Notes under the pieces: generated by a model
What the model was told of the DNA's origin: nothing
Database searches by the model: none
What the model saw: the letters and a program-made list of their open reading frames with translations, nothing else
Translations under genes and position numbers: made by a program
DNA from: Paenibacillus sp. UNC451MF
GTDB taxonomy: Bacteria; Bacillota; Bacilli; Paenibacillales; NBRC-103111
Direction: 5' to 3'
NCBI RefSeq assembly: GCF_000686845.1
Contig: NZ_JMLS01000002.1
Span: 495,829 to 559,828 of the forward strand
Length of the DNA stretch: 64,000 nucleotides
In this document: positions 1-7,913 of the stretch, piece after piece
Numbering within the stretch: the first letter of the stretch is position 1
Layout of the letters: every line of letters begins with the position of its first letter

Positions 1-463
1 GGGTCAAGTGGAACAGCATATCGGAACGCTCTCCCTCCTCTTCGTTGCCCAGGGAATCCTCCATATTGCGAAGCACCGCTTCGAATTTGGCAATATCCTC
101 ATCATTGCGCTTCTCAGCTGCCAACGCGGCATTGGAAATTTCGAGCGCCTTACGCGCTTCGATTAATTCTACAACGGTCTCACGGCTCATAAGCAGCGAA
201 TCGAACACTGGGAGATCGACATCCTGCGATTCAATGCTGCGAACATAGCTGCCTTCGCCTTGATGAATTTCTACCAGTCCCATTGCCTTCAAAGCGCTGA
301 GCGCTTCTCTAACGGTAGACCTTCCGACCTGAAAACGTTCGGACAGCTCTTTTGCAGAAGGAAGCTTCTGTCCCGGCGTCAGAGCGCCGCTCACAATCTG
401 TTCTTTAATTTGATCCGCTATGACTTCATATATTTTACGCGACGATATTTTCTGTATTTCCAA
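1..463 (-). CDS. GntR/FadR-type transcriptional regulator (3' part beyond window)
   Basis: The visible 154 residues begin with a winged helix-turn-helix of the GntR family (about residues 5-75; motifs 'SRKIYEVIADQIKEQI', 'LPSAKELSERFQVGRSTVRE', 'LVEIHQGEGSYV'). They continue into an all-helical domain with the 'ELIEARKALEISNAALAA' pattern typical of the FCD ligand-binding domain of the FadR subfamily. Such proteins repress catabolic genes (often lactate, glycolate or uronate use) until a small organic acid binds. I chose the TTG start at 461-463 because it sits behind an AGGGGG ribosome binding site and gives the usual N-terminus; no ATG fits. The gene runs off the left edge, so its target operon is not visible. 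A clear sigma-A promoter lies upstream. Confidence 0.85.
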   Translation of the reverse strand, partial: MEIQKISSRKIYEVIADQIKEQIVSGALTPGQKLPSAKELSERFQVGRSTVREALSALKAMGLVEIHQGEGSYVRSIESQDVDLPVFDSLLMSRETVVELIEARKALEISNAALAAEKRNDEDIAKFEAVLRNMEDSLGNEEEGERSDMLFHLT

Positions 464-511
464 ATCGGCCGCCCCCTATAACGAAATTAATCCGTGCTTT
501 ATCTCACGTTT

Positions 512-540
512 ATTATACCCATCCCGCCGCATAATGCCAA
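512..540 (-). promoter_or_regulatory. Sigma-A promoter of the GntR regulator
   Basis: On the minus strand TTGGCA (535-540) and TATAAT (512-517) are separated by exactly 17 bp, about 50 bp upstream of the TTG start. The rest of the 464-754 gap, up to the AraC gene stop, shows nothing I can name. Confidence 0.75.
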
Positions 541-754
541 TTGTTCCCTAAAGTTCAATTAACCTTAATATGAAACTGTCTATATGAGCCAACCATGTGC
601 TCATTCTCATGAAGATGAACTCTCCAATTGCAATTGCACTAGGAGCATTCAGTGGATTACACCTACTATCTCTGACTAGGACTACTTAACTTACTGTAAG
701 TATTCATCCGTATTTGTGCTATTTCATTAAACTAAAGTATCCATGAGGTCTACG

Positions 755-1627
755 CTAAATATAACCTTTTGCTGATTGGCGGAAAAGGCCCGGCGTCATC
801 CCCACCGTCTTGCGAAAGAGCCGAATGAAGTAGTTATAATCATTGAATCCGACTTGTGATGCCACCTCAGGCACCGGCATCGAGCTTTCAATCAGCAGCC
901 GTTTGGCTGTTTCCATTCTTAAGGCATGATGATACTGAAGTGGGCTGAGACCCGTATGCTTCTTTAAGCATCTTGCCGCATAATCGAAGTTGAAATGGAG
1001 CTCCTCCGCCATGCGCTGGGCTTGGAACGATTCCGAAACACGCTGCTCCAAATACGCCTTTACCTGCTCAGAAATCATATACGAGCGGGTTGAACGGCGC
1101 TGCTCGCGCACTCCCGCTTGGATTTGCGATAACAGCCGCCCCAATAGGACCTGCAGATCTACTGCATGCTCCTGTGTCAGGCTCTCTCGAAGTCGAAGCA
1201 TCTCATTTAAGACGGGAATAAGCGGCTTCAATTCAACCTGCCCGTACTTAGGCAAAAATAAAAATTGCTCGGAAGGCGTCAGATCGCTATCCGTCCCTCT
1301 GCGGACGTGCGTCGACCATGGGATATGCTTCTCCGGTAGCAGCGCTATGGCTCGATGATGCCGAAAATGCAGCCAGTACAGCTCTGTATTCTCCGTGCAG
1401 GGCCGGTGTCCGAAATGAGTCCGTCCCGGCTCGAGCAGCAGCAATTGTCCCGGCCCAATGTCGTAAGGCGTGCCGTCTTCCGTCATATACAATGTCCCGC
1501 TGCAAACGAGAATAAGGTCGTAAACCTCGAAGGAACGCTCGAAATGTTGCATTCCTCTCTTCCATACAGAAAATCCAGCCGTTAAAAATTGGGGCAGCGG
1601 GGGTATGGCAAGCTGTATAATATCCAT
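755..1627 (-). CDS. AraC family transcriptional regulator
   Basis: A 290-residue AraC/XylS regulator. The N-terminal half is a cupin-like sensing domain ('MTEDGTPYDIGPGQLLLLEP', then 'HFGHRP'). The C-terminal 100 residues are the double helix-turn-helix ('RMAEELHFNFDYAARCLKKH', 'PVPEVASQVGFNDYNYFIRL', 'KTVGMTPGLFRQ'). The open frame extends upstream to 2584, but that extension is antisense to the divergent glycosidase gene. The ATG at 1627 follows GGGAGG with good spacing, so I use it. The gene is divergent from the probable glycosidase at 1847, which makes it the likely regulator of that gene in response to a sugar; this is inferred from position. Confidence 0.9.
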   Translation of the reverse strand: MDIIQLAIPPLPQFLTAGFSVWKRGMQHFERSFEVYDLILVCSGTLYMTEDGTPYDIGPGQLLLLEPGRTHFGHRPCTENTELYWLHFRHHRAIALLPEKHIPWSTHVRRGTDSDLTPSEQFLFLPKYGQVELKPLIPVLNEMLRLRESLTQEHAVDLQVLLGRLLSQIQAGVREQRRSTRSYMISEQVKAYLEQRVSESFQAQRMAEELHFNFDYAARCLKKHTGLSPLQYHHALRMETAKRLLIESSMPVPEVASQVGFNDYNYFIRLFRKTVGMTPGLFRQSAKGYI

Positions 1628-1783
1628 CGGTTTCCTCCCAGGGACGTGCCTTATTGCCTTATTTATATAAGTGTAGTGTACAAGGCGTCTAAACTCAATG
1701 CATATTTCAGTCTTAATTGTGCTATAAAAGGTCGTACCACTATCTATTCCTTCTAACCGGTATATTTTATAGTTGAGAGGACA

Positions 1784-1797
1784 TGTAATCGCTAACA
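1784..1797 (+). promoter_or_regulatory. cre site (CcpA operator)
   Basis: TGTAATCGCTAACA matches the Bacillus cre consensus TGWAANCGNTNWCA at every position. It lies 50 bp before the glycosidase start at 1847, in the divergent AraC-glycosidase spacer, so carbon catabolite repression of that gene by CcpA is likely. Confidence 0.7.
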
Positions 1798-1846
1798 TTA
1801 TTTCTATCAAGATAATATCACCTACCGTAAAGGAGCGTGCAATGCC

Positions 1847-3817
1847 ATGCGTTTTCGTCAGGTTCATCTCGATTTTCATACTTCTGAAGCCATACCTTAT
1901 ATCGGCCGGCAATTTTCCAAACAACAATTTCAGGAGATGCTCCAAAGGGGAAGCGTAGACTCGATCACCATATTCTCTAAATGCCATCACGGCTGGGCAT
2001 ACCATCCATCGGAAGCGAACGAGATCCATCCGGGGCTGGACTTCGACCTGCTCGGCGCTATGATTGAAGCTGCCCACGAAATCGGTGTCAAAACGCCTGT
2101 CTACATATCCGCCGGGCTGGATGAGAAGCTGACTCGGCGTCACCCAGAATGGCTCATCCGAGATATCAACGACAATACGAATTGGGTGGACGGCTTTATG
2201 AAGCCGGGATACCATCAATTCTGCTTTAATACGCCTTACCTGGATATTCTGATTAACCAAGTCGAAGAAGTCGTGAGAAACTATGATGCTGACGGTATAT
2301 TCCTGGATATTGTAGGCGTACGCCAATGCTACTGCCATTCCTGCGTCCAAACGCTTCGCAATGAAGGTCAAGATCCGCGCAATAAAGACGCAGTGCTTGC
2401 GCTCGGAGAACGCACTTACGCCAACTATACTTCCCGGATTCGCGAGGCGATAGATAAGATCAAGCCGGGACTGCCTGTCTTCCATAACGGGGGTCATATC
2501 CGTCGCGGTAGACGCGACTTGGCTCAGATGAACTCTCATCTGGAGCTGGAGTCGCTGCCGACCGGAGGCTGGGGCTATGATCACTTTCCATTATCCGCGC
2601 GCTACGCCCAAGGATTAGGCATGGATTTTCTCGGTATGACAGGCAAATTTCATACGACTTGGGGCGAATTCGGCGGCTACAAGCACCCGAACGCGCTGCG
2701 CTACGAAACCGCATTAAGTATAGCGAACGGCGCGCGCTGCTCGATTGGAGACCAGCTCCATCCGGAGGGGCTCATGGATCCTGCTACCTATGAGCTGATC
2801 GGAGCGGCATACCGCGAAGTCGAGCAAAAGGAAGCCTGGTGCAGCGGAACGAAGAACGTTGCTGACGTAGCTTTGCTATCTTGCGAGGCGGCCGCTTCGC
2901 AAAAGGAAGAAAAGCGCGGAGACCGTACAGGCACATCGGATGCCGGGGCGGTGCGTATGCTTCTTGAAGGTAAAATCTTATTCGACGTCGTTGATTTGGA
3001 CAACGACTTCTCCCAATACAAGGTAGTCATATTGCCAGACCAAATTACCATCAATCCACAACTACAGGGCAAATTGAACGACTTTTTCGCTCAAGGCGGT
3101 AAGGTGCTGGCAACAGGACGCTCGGGCTTGAATGAGGCCGGCGACGCATTTGCTATTGATCTGGGTACAGCTTGGGAGCAAGTGAATCCTTACAAACCGG
3201 ATTATTTCCGTCCTCATTTTGAGCTCGGCAGCCTTCAGAATGCAGCCTTCATCTTTTACTCTGAAGGGCAGCAGGTGCGCCTGACGGATGGAACGGCACT
3301 GGGTCATCGCGAGAACCCGTACTTCAACCGCGATGTGTTTACATTCTGCTCGCACCAGCATACACCAAGTGCGCAGCAGGACAGCGGGCCGGGAATGATC
3401 GAGAGCTCCAACGGCATTTACTTTGCCTGGAATGTTTTTGCCGATTATGCCGATAAAGGAAGCCTGGCATTGAAGGAATGCGTGCTGTACGCCTTAAATC
3501 GGCTCTTGCCAGACAAAACGTTAAGCACAACTCTCCCGGCTCAAGGGATCGTGACTTTGATGGAGCAGCCTGCCGAACAGCGCTTCGTCAATCATCTGCT
3601 CTATGCTACTCCTGTCAAACGCGGCTCTGGAGTCGAGGTGATCGAGGACTTGATTCCGGTATATGATACTCAAGTGACTCTTAAGCTTGACAAGCCAATT
3701 CGCAAAGTCTACTTGGCGCCTCAAATGGAGGAGCTGCCTTTTGTCGCGAGCGGAGGAACCATCAGCTATACGCTGCCAAAGCTGGAATGCCATCAGATGG
3801 TAGTACTGGAAAGCTAA
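1847..3817 (+). CDS. Glycoside hydrolase with GHL6-like TIM barrel and trimerisation-like domain; possible GH151 alpha-L-fucosidase
   Basis: A 656-residue cytoplasmic protein without a signal peptide. Residues 1-330 look like a TIM-barrel glycosidase of the GHL6/GH151 type ('FSKCHHGWAYHP' near 45, 'ADGIFLDIVG' near 145, 'HNGGH' near 212, 'LPTGGWGYDHFP', 'GEFGGYKHPNALRYE'). Residues about 350-530 resemble the beta-galactosidase trimerisation fold that accompanies these barrels. Paenibacillus and Bifidobacterium proteins of this layout have been described as GH151 alpha-L-fucosidases, but I cannot confirm the family by alignment. The start at 1847 follows AAAGGAG at 1829-1835; another ATG at 1842 is out of frame. 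The divergent AraC gene and the perfect cre site point to sugar induction with catabolite repression. A bidirectional terminator follows. Confidence 0.75.
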   Translation: MRFRQVHLDFHTSEAIPYIGRQFSKQQFQEMLQRGSVDSITIFSKCHHGWAYHPSEANEIHPGLDFDLLGAMIEAAHEIGVKTPVYISAGLDEKLTRRHPEWLIRDINDNTNWVDGFMKPGYHQFCFNTPYLDILINQVEEVVRNYDADGIFLDIVGVRQCYCHSCVQTLRNEGQDPRNKDAVLALGERTYANYTSRIREAIDKIKPGLPVFHNGGHIRRGRRDLAQMNSHLELESLPTGGWGYDHFPLSARYAQGLGMDFLGMTGKFHTTWGEFGGYKHPNALRYETALSIANGARCSIGDQLHPEGLMDPATYELIGAAYREVEQKEAWCSGTKNVADVALLSCEAAASQKEEKRGDRTGTSDAGAVRMLLEGKILFDVVDLDNDFSQYKVVILPDQITINPQLQGKLNDFFAQGGKVLATGRSGLNEAGDAFAIDLGTAWEQVNPYKPDYFRPHFELGSLQNAAFIFYSEGQQVRLTDGTALGHRENPYFNRDVFTFCSHQHTPSAQQDSGPGMIESSNGIYFAWNVFADYADKGSLALKECVLYALNRLLPDKTLSTTLPAQGIVTLMEQPAEQRFVNHLLYATPVKRGSGVEVIEDLIPVYDTQVTLKLDKPIRKVYLAPQMEELPFVASGGTISYTLPKLECHQMVVLES

Positions 3818-3828
3818 TTTAGCACACC

Positions 3829-3863
3829 AATAAGGGTGCTCGCACATAGCGGGCACCCTTATT
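3829..3863. terminator. Bidirectional rho-independent terminator
   Basis: An 11-bp perfect stem (AATAAGGGTGC and its complement) with a 13-nt loop lies between two converging genes (stops at 3817 and 3866) and is followed by an AT-rich tail on both sides. Confidence 0.8.
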
Positions 3864-3865
3864 CT

Positions 3866-5407
3866 TTAATCCAACTGAGCTAATGCCTTCTTAGCAGGGC
3901 CTTCGATCACATCGCCTTTGAATGAATACCGCGAGCCGTGGCATGGACAATCCCATGTTCGCTCCGCGTCATTCCATTCCACCTCACACCCCATATGAGT
4001 ACAGGTTGTGTCAACGAGAAACAGCTTTCCGCTTGAATCCCGGTACGCTCCTGCTCTTTTCCCGTTCACCTGAACGACGGCACCCTCGTCCGGCGTTAAT
4101 TCCTCCGGATCTCTACGCATCAGCTCGAGCTTGCCGGCGACCAAATGCATCGCTACATTGGCATTCTGAGTGATGAACGTTTTGATGCTTGGGTCAGCAT
4201 GAAACCGCTGAGGAGTAAATACTTCCTCGTAAGGGCTCTTCTCGCCTACGATAAGCATCGTGTTCAGTATAGCCGCGGTTATACTATTCGTCATGCCCCA
4301 TTTGCGATAGCCGGTTGCAATCAAGTGGTTAGGTACATCAGGCCACTCCTGTCCGATGTAGGGCATTTTATCCAAGGTGTAAATATCCTGAGCAGACCAG
4401 CGGTACAATATCTCGTTGAGTCCGAACGTCTCTTCCCCAAACTGCTGCAAATGCTCATAGTATTGGAAGGTACATTGCCCTTGCCCCGTCTTATGTCCCT
4501 CACCGCCTATAATAACGGCAGGTTCGCCGTCGATGAGCAGAGATCGTAGTGAGCGTTTCGGATTTTCGGCGCTGATATACATCCCACCGGGATACGGCTT
4601 CTTGGTACGAACAGCGAGCACATAAGAGCGTTCCGCGTGCAGCCGAGCAAAGTAAAATCCCTTCAGATCATTAAACGGAAAATGAGATGCACTGACCACA
4701 TAATCACAAGATACCTGAGGCCCATGTTTCGTCTTTACGATCGACCGTTTGTCCAAGGTTGACTCTATAACTGTTGTCTGCTCAAAAATTTGTCCCCCCA
4801 ACCGAATAATCTCCTCAGCAAGTCGGATCAGGAAGGGAACCGGATTAAAGCGGACTTGATTCTTCATCCTAACAGCCGCTTTCGTTTCATAAGGCAGAGG
4901 CGTCGTAACGACGTAATTCCCCGGGATGCCCAGCTTCTCATATGCCTTATATTCGTCCTGAATCTTCTGAACATAATCATCTTGGCTCGTGTAGACATAT
5001 GCATCCTCTTCGCTTAACTGGCAGTCGATGTCCAGTTGGGCGACGGTATCCTTTACAAACTCAATGGCTTCATGGTTCGCCTCATAATATAAGCGAGCCT
5101 TCTCCTCCCCGAAATGGGAGATGAATTCATCGTAGATGAGATCGTGCTGCGCCGTTACTTTGGCCGTAGTCGAGCCCGTGGTACCTCCAAGAATGCGGCC
5201 TGCATTCAGGACGGCTACCTTGACACCTCGTTTAGCCAACAGATAAGCCGTTGTAATACCGGTAATCCCACCACCGATAACCGCAACATCAGCCTGCAAA
5301 TTTTCGGTCAACTTTGGGAACTGCGGTATATTCGTTGAACGGAGCCAGTATGAATCGGGAAATTGCGGCAGACTGCTGCTAGCAGGGGTCTCACTATGCA
5401 AAGTCAT
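3866..5407 (-). CDS. FAD-dependent oxidoreductase with C-terminal Rieske [2Fe-2S] domain (YhfW-like)
   Basis: A 513-residue protein. Residues 40-390 form a DAO-type FAD domain: the dinucleotide motif 'VAVIGGGITGITTAYLLAKR' lies near residue 45, with a 'GGTTGSTTAKVTAQ' segment after it. The last 85 residues are a Rieske domain with both ligand motifs, 'CTHMGC' and 'CPCHGS', so two Cys and two His can bind a [2Fe-2S] cluster. This is the layout of B. subtilis YhfW, whose substrate is unknown. The start at 5407 is preferred over the ATG 24 bp upstream because it follows AAGGAG. No operon partner is evident; the next gene upstream is an AraC regulator with its own start about 980 bp away. Confidence 0.9.
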   Translation of the reverse strand: MTLHSETPASSSLPQFPDSYWLRSTNIPQFPKLTENLQADVAVIGGGITGITTAYLLAKRGVKVAVLNAGRILGGTTGSTTAKVTAQHDLIYDEFISHFGEEKARLYYEANHEAIEFVKDTVAQLDIDCQLSEEDAYVYTSQDDYVQKIQDEYKAYEKLGIPGNYVVTTPLPYETKAAVRMKNQVRFNPVPFLIRLAEEIIRLGGQIFEQTTVIESTLDKRSIVKTKHGPQVSCDYVVSASHFPFNDLKGFYFARLHAERSYVLAVRTKKPYPGGMYISAENPKRSLRSLLIDGEPAVIIGGEGHKTGQGQCTFQYYEHLQQFGEETFGLNEILYRWSAQDIYTLDKMPYIGQEWPDVPNHLIATGYRKWGMTNSITAAILNTMLIVGEKSPYEEVFTPQRFHADPSIKTFITQNANVAMHLVAGKLELMRRDPEELTPDEGAVVQVNGKRAGAYRDSSGKLFLVDTTCTHMGCEVEWNDAERTWDCPCHGSRYSFKGDVIEGPAKKALAQLD

Positions 5408-5523
5408 TGTTAACTTTCTCCTTAATTCCAATTTTCTGCATAGGATATCCTTGCCTAGCCCATTCTATACGCTGCGCCTGATAGACGGTCTGATAGCATC
5501 TCATTTTTGTTAGCTAGGTCCTT

Positions 5524-6384
5524 CTATTTATTCGCACGAACTTTTTTTCGATATTGGAGTGGGGTTATAAAAGCAATTTTTTTAAATACCCGGTTAAAAT
5601 GTCCCACATGCTCGTAGCCAACCGCTCCTGCAATAGCGATGATTTTCTCATCCGACTCCGCGAGCAGCCGCTGAGCTTCCCTCACTCGAGCCATCTGGAC
5701 GTATTCCACCACACCGACCCCCGTCAGCTTCTTGAACATACGGCACAAATAATAAGGACTTATGTAAAATTGCTCTGAAAGCATCGCAATCGTAATATTT
5801 TCCTTGTGGTTTTTTATAATGTAACGAGCTACCTGAGTGATCTTTCCGTGGAGTGGTTGAGCCGGGTCAGCTTCACGCGCATGACGGTCCCCCCATCTGC
5901 ATATCAAGAGCAGCAGCTCGCTAAGCAGTGCGCGGACAAACATCGAATAGCCGACCGGGCTATTTTTTAATTCATCCATCATTTTGAACATCAGGCTCCT
6001 GACGGCGGCTTGATCTTCCCAACTCAGCTTCAGCACCCCTGAACCGCATGGAAAAGGCAGCACAACAGGACTTTCCTCATCTTCCTTAGGCAAGCTTATG
6101 AACTCATCCGTAAAATTAATAAGAAGCCGCTCATGCCCAGGCTCTCCACGGTCTGCGGTGTGATGCAGCTCATTTTTGTTGATGATAACGAGATCCCCTT
6201 TTTGGGCAGCCAATACTCGGTCTTGTATGAAATAGTTACGCTCTCCGGATAGCAAAAAATAGATTTCATAATGCTTCTCATGAACATGACTTCTTTTCTG
6301 GTCAAAGAGATTTTTGCGCAGCAGGTGGCTGAAATGAAGTGTGCGACGTGCATTGTTGTATTTAAACAATGTGTACTCTTGCAT
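5524..6384 (-). CDS. AraC family transcriptional regulator
   Basis: A 286-residue AraC regulator. Residues 10-150 are a cupin sensor ('HVHEKHYEIYFLLSGERNYFI', 'KGDLVIINKNELHHTAD'). The last 100 residues carry two helix-turn-helix units ('ITIAMLSEQFYISPYYLCRM', 'IAGAVGYEHVGHFNRVFKKI', 'TPLQYRKK'). The ATG at 6384 follows GAGGGG. It is divergent from the sugar-binding lipoprotein gene at 6555 and probably controls it. A strong inverted repeat lies in the shared spacer (6498-6533). Confidence 0.9.
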   Translation of the reverse strand: MQEYTLFKYNNARRTLHFSHLLRKNLFDQKRSHVHEKHYEIYFLLSGERNYFIQDRVLAAQKGDLVIINKNELHHTADRGEPGHERLLINFTDEFISLPKEDEESPVVLPFPCGSGVLKLSWEDQAAVRSLMFKMMDELKNSPVGYSMFVRALLSELLLLICRWGDRHAREADPAQPLHGKITQVARYIIKNHKENITIAMLSEQFYISPYYLCRMFKKLTGVGVVEYVQMARVREAQRLLAESDEKIIAIAGAVGYEHVGHFNRVFKKIAFITPLQYRKKVRANK

Positions 6385-6497
6385 TCGTGAACCCCTCTCT
6401 CACAAAAGCCATTATTCGCAATATATGTGAAGAATGCGACTTTCAAGCAATATTATAGCAAGAAAATAACCATGGATTGCATTAAAATAATCTCAAA

Positions 6498-6533
6498 TTG
6501 AAAGCCTTTTCAATGAAAAAGGGGTGCTTTCAA
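6498..6533 (+). promoter_or_regulatory. Inverted repeat in the leader of the solute-binding protein gene
   Basis: TTGAAAGC (6498-6505) and GCTTTCAA (6526-6533) are perfect complements, and inner CCTTTT/AAAAAGG extends the stem. No T run follows on the plus strand, so it is not a normal terminator for the reading direction of the lipoprotein gene. It may be an operator or a 5'-leader hairpin; which one is unknown. Confidence 0.45.
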
Positions 6534-6554
6534 AAAATAAGTAGAGGTGAGATT

Positions 6555-7859
6555 ATGCATGCAAAAGCAAGCATCATGATGATAGGAAGCCTGATCCTGA
6601 CAAGCTGGCTTGCAGGATGCTCCAATGACCCAAAAACGGCTAAACCTGCCGAGTCGAGCGTAGATTTGAGCCAACCAGCCGATCTTGTGTTTTATTCCAA
6701 TAGCGGTGACCCTGTAGAAAGCTTTGACGACCGGTTCGGCAACGCAATCCGTAAAAAATTCCCTCAATATAAAATCACCTATCTGCAAAAAACGAAAGGT
6801 CAAACCCTGGATGAGCTGATGGCCGCCAATGCTCCTATCGATATTTACTGGGAATCCGTCGGACAATTCGTCAGTGGATTACTCAAGTACGAGCTGCAGT
6901 ACGATATGACCCCGCTCATCCAGAAGAACAACTTGGACTTAAGCCGCTTCGAGCCAACAACTATAGAGGCTATGAAGTCGATATCCAATGGTAAAATGTA
7001 CGGACTTCCTGTATCCAACAACAATATGGCGCTCTTTTACAACAAAGATATTTTCGACCGATTCGGAGTTCCCTATCCTAAGGACGGCATGACTTGGGAC
7101 GATGTGGTGGAGTTGAACAAGAAGCTTACACGTACGGATAGCGGTAAAGCCTATCTTGGCTTCGGCATGTCCAATATTCATTACTTCCGTTTGAATTCGT
7201 TCTCTCTACCCTATGTAGACCCAAAGACAGACAAAGCAACCATTACCGATCCCCGCTGGAAAACGATTTACGAATCGGCCATACTGAGACCCGCGCAGCT
7301 TGAAGGCTTCCAGGCCAGCATTGAAAGCAGGAATCTGCTGCCTGAAGCGGACACGATGTTCTGGAAAGATCAAACCGTTGCGATGTACGGCTATCAGTCC
7401 TATTTATTCGTCCAAAAGGATTTGTCCAATCTCAATTGGGACATGGTCTCCTACCCGACCTTCAAGGAGCTGCCTGGTGTAGGCTCGCAATCTTATCCTA
7501 CTTACTTCAGCATAACGAATACAAGCAAGTATAAAGAGCAAGCCATGGAGGTCATTAAATATTTGATCTCGCAGGAATTCCAGACCGAGCTATCCAAGAA
7601 AGGCATCATGACGGTCTTGAACGATAAAAGTGTCCAGAGCGTATTCGGACAATCCGGATATGCCAAGGATAAAAATTTGAAATCCGTATTTTATAATCAA
7701 TTTGCTCCAATCTCGCCCAAAACCTTGTATGACGGAGAGGCTGAGAAAGCCTATCGTGCGCCACTTATTCCTATGGCCCAAGGTAAAAAAGACATCAATA
7801 CCGCATTCCGGGAGGTAGAAGAAGGCGTAACCAAGGCCGTCGCCGATATGAAAAAGTAA
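6555..7859 (+). CDS. ABC transporter extracellular solute-binding lipoprotein (family 1, sugar type)
   Basis: A 434-residue lipoprotein. The signal peptide ends in a lipobox with the modified Cys in 'SWLAGC'. The mature part has the features of family-1 sugar-binding proteins ('SNNNMALFYNKDIFDRFGVPYPKDGMTWDD' region near residue 150, 'KEQAMEVIKYLISQEFQTELSKKG' near 335). The open frame starts at 6498, but the ATG at 6555 follows GAGGTGA and gives a normal signal peptide. No permease or ATPase gene is adjacent. It must share a transporter encoded elsewhere or act in sensing together with the divergent AraC regulator. The ligand is unknown. Confidence 0.9.
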   Translation: MHAKASIMMIGSLILTSWLAGCSNDPKTAKPAESSVDLSQPADLVFYSNSGDPVESFDDRFGNAIRKKFPQYKITYLQKTKGQTLDELMAANAPIDIYWESVGQFVSGLLKYELQYDMTPLIQKNNLDLSRFEPTTIEAMKSISNGKMYGLPVSNNNMALFYNKDIFDRFGVPYPKDGMTWDDVVELNKKLTRTDSGKAYLGFGMSNIHYFRLNSFSLPYVDPKTDKATITDPRWKTIYESAILRPAQLEGFQASIESRNLLPEADTMFWKDQTVAMYGYQSYLFVQKDLSNLNWDMVSYPTFKELPGVGSQSYPTYFSITNTSKYKEQAMEVIKYLISQEFQTELSKKGIMTVLNDKSVQSVFGQSGYAKDKNLKSVFYNQFAPISPKTLYDGEAEKAYRAPLIPMAQGKKDINTAFREVEEGVTKAVADMKK

Positions 7860-7872
7860 ACTCTTGCTTGAA

Positions 7873-7906
7873 TAAAGGGCCCTCCATCTAGATGGAAGGC
7901 CCTTAA
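7873..7906. terminator. Bidirectional rho-independent terminator
   Basis: A GC-rich stem (AAGGGCC with its complement GGCCCTT, plus the self-complementary CCATCTAGATGG inside) lies between converging genes ending at 7859 and 7914, followed by a T-rich tract on the plus strand. Confidence 0.8.
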
Positions 7907-7913
7907 GTTTTAT

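Noticed and set aside
1628..2584. N-terminal extension of the AraC gene on the minus strand (about 320 extra residues in frame)
   Set aside because: It is antisense to the glycosidase gene, has no family similarity, and a good ribosome binding site and normal AraC start lie at 1627.
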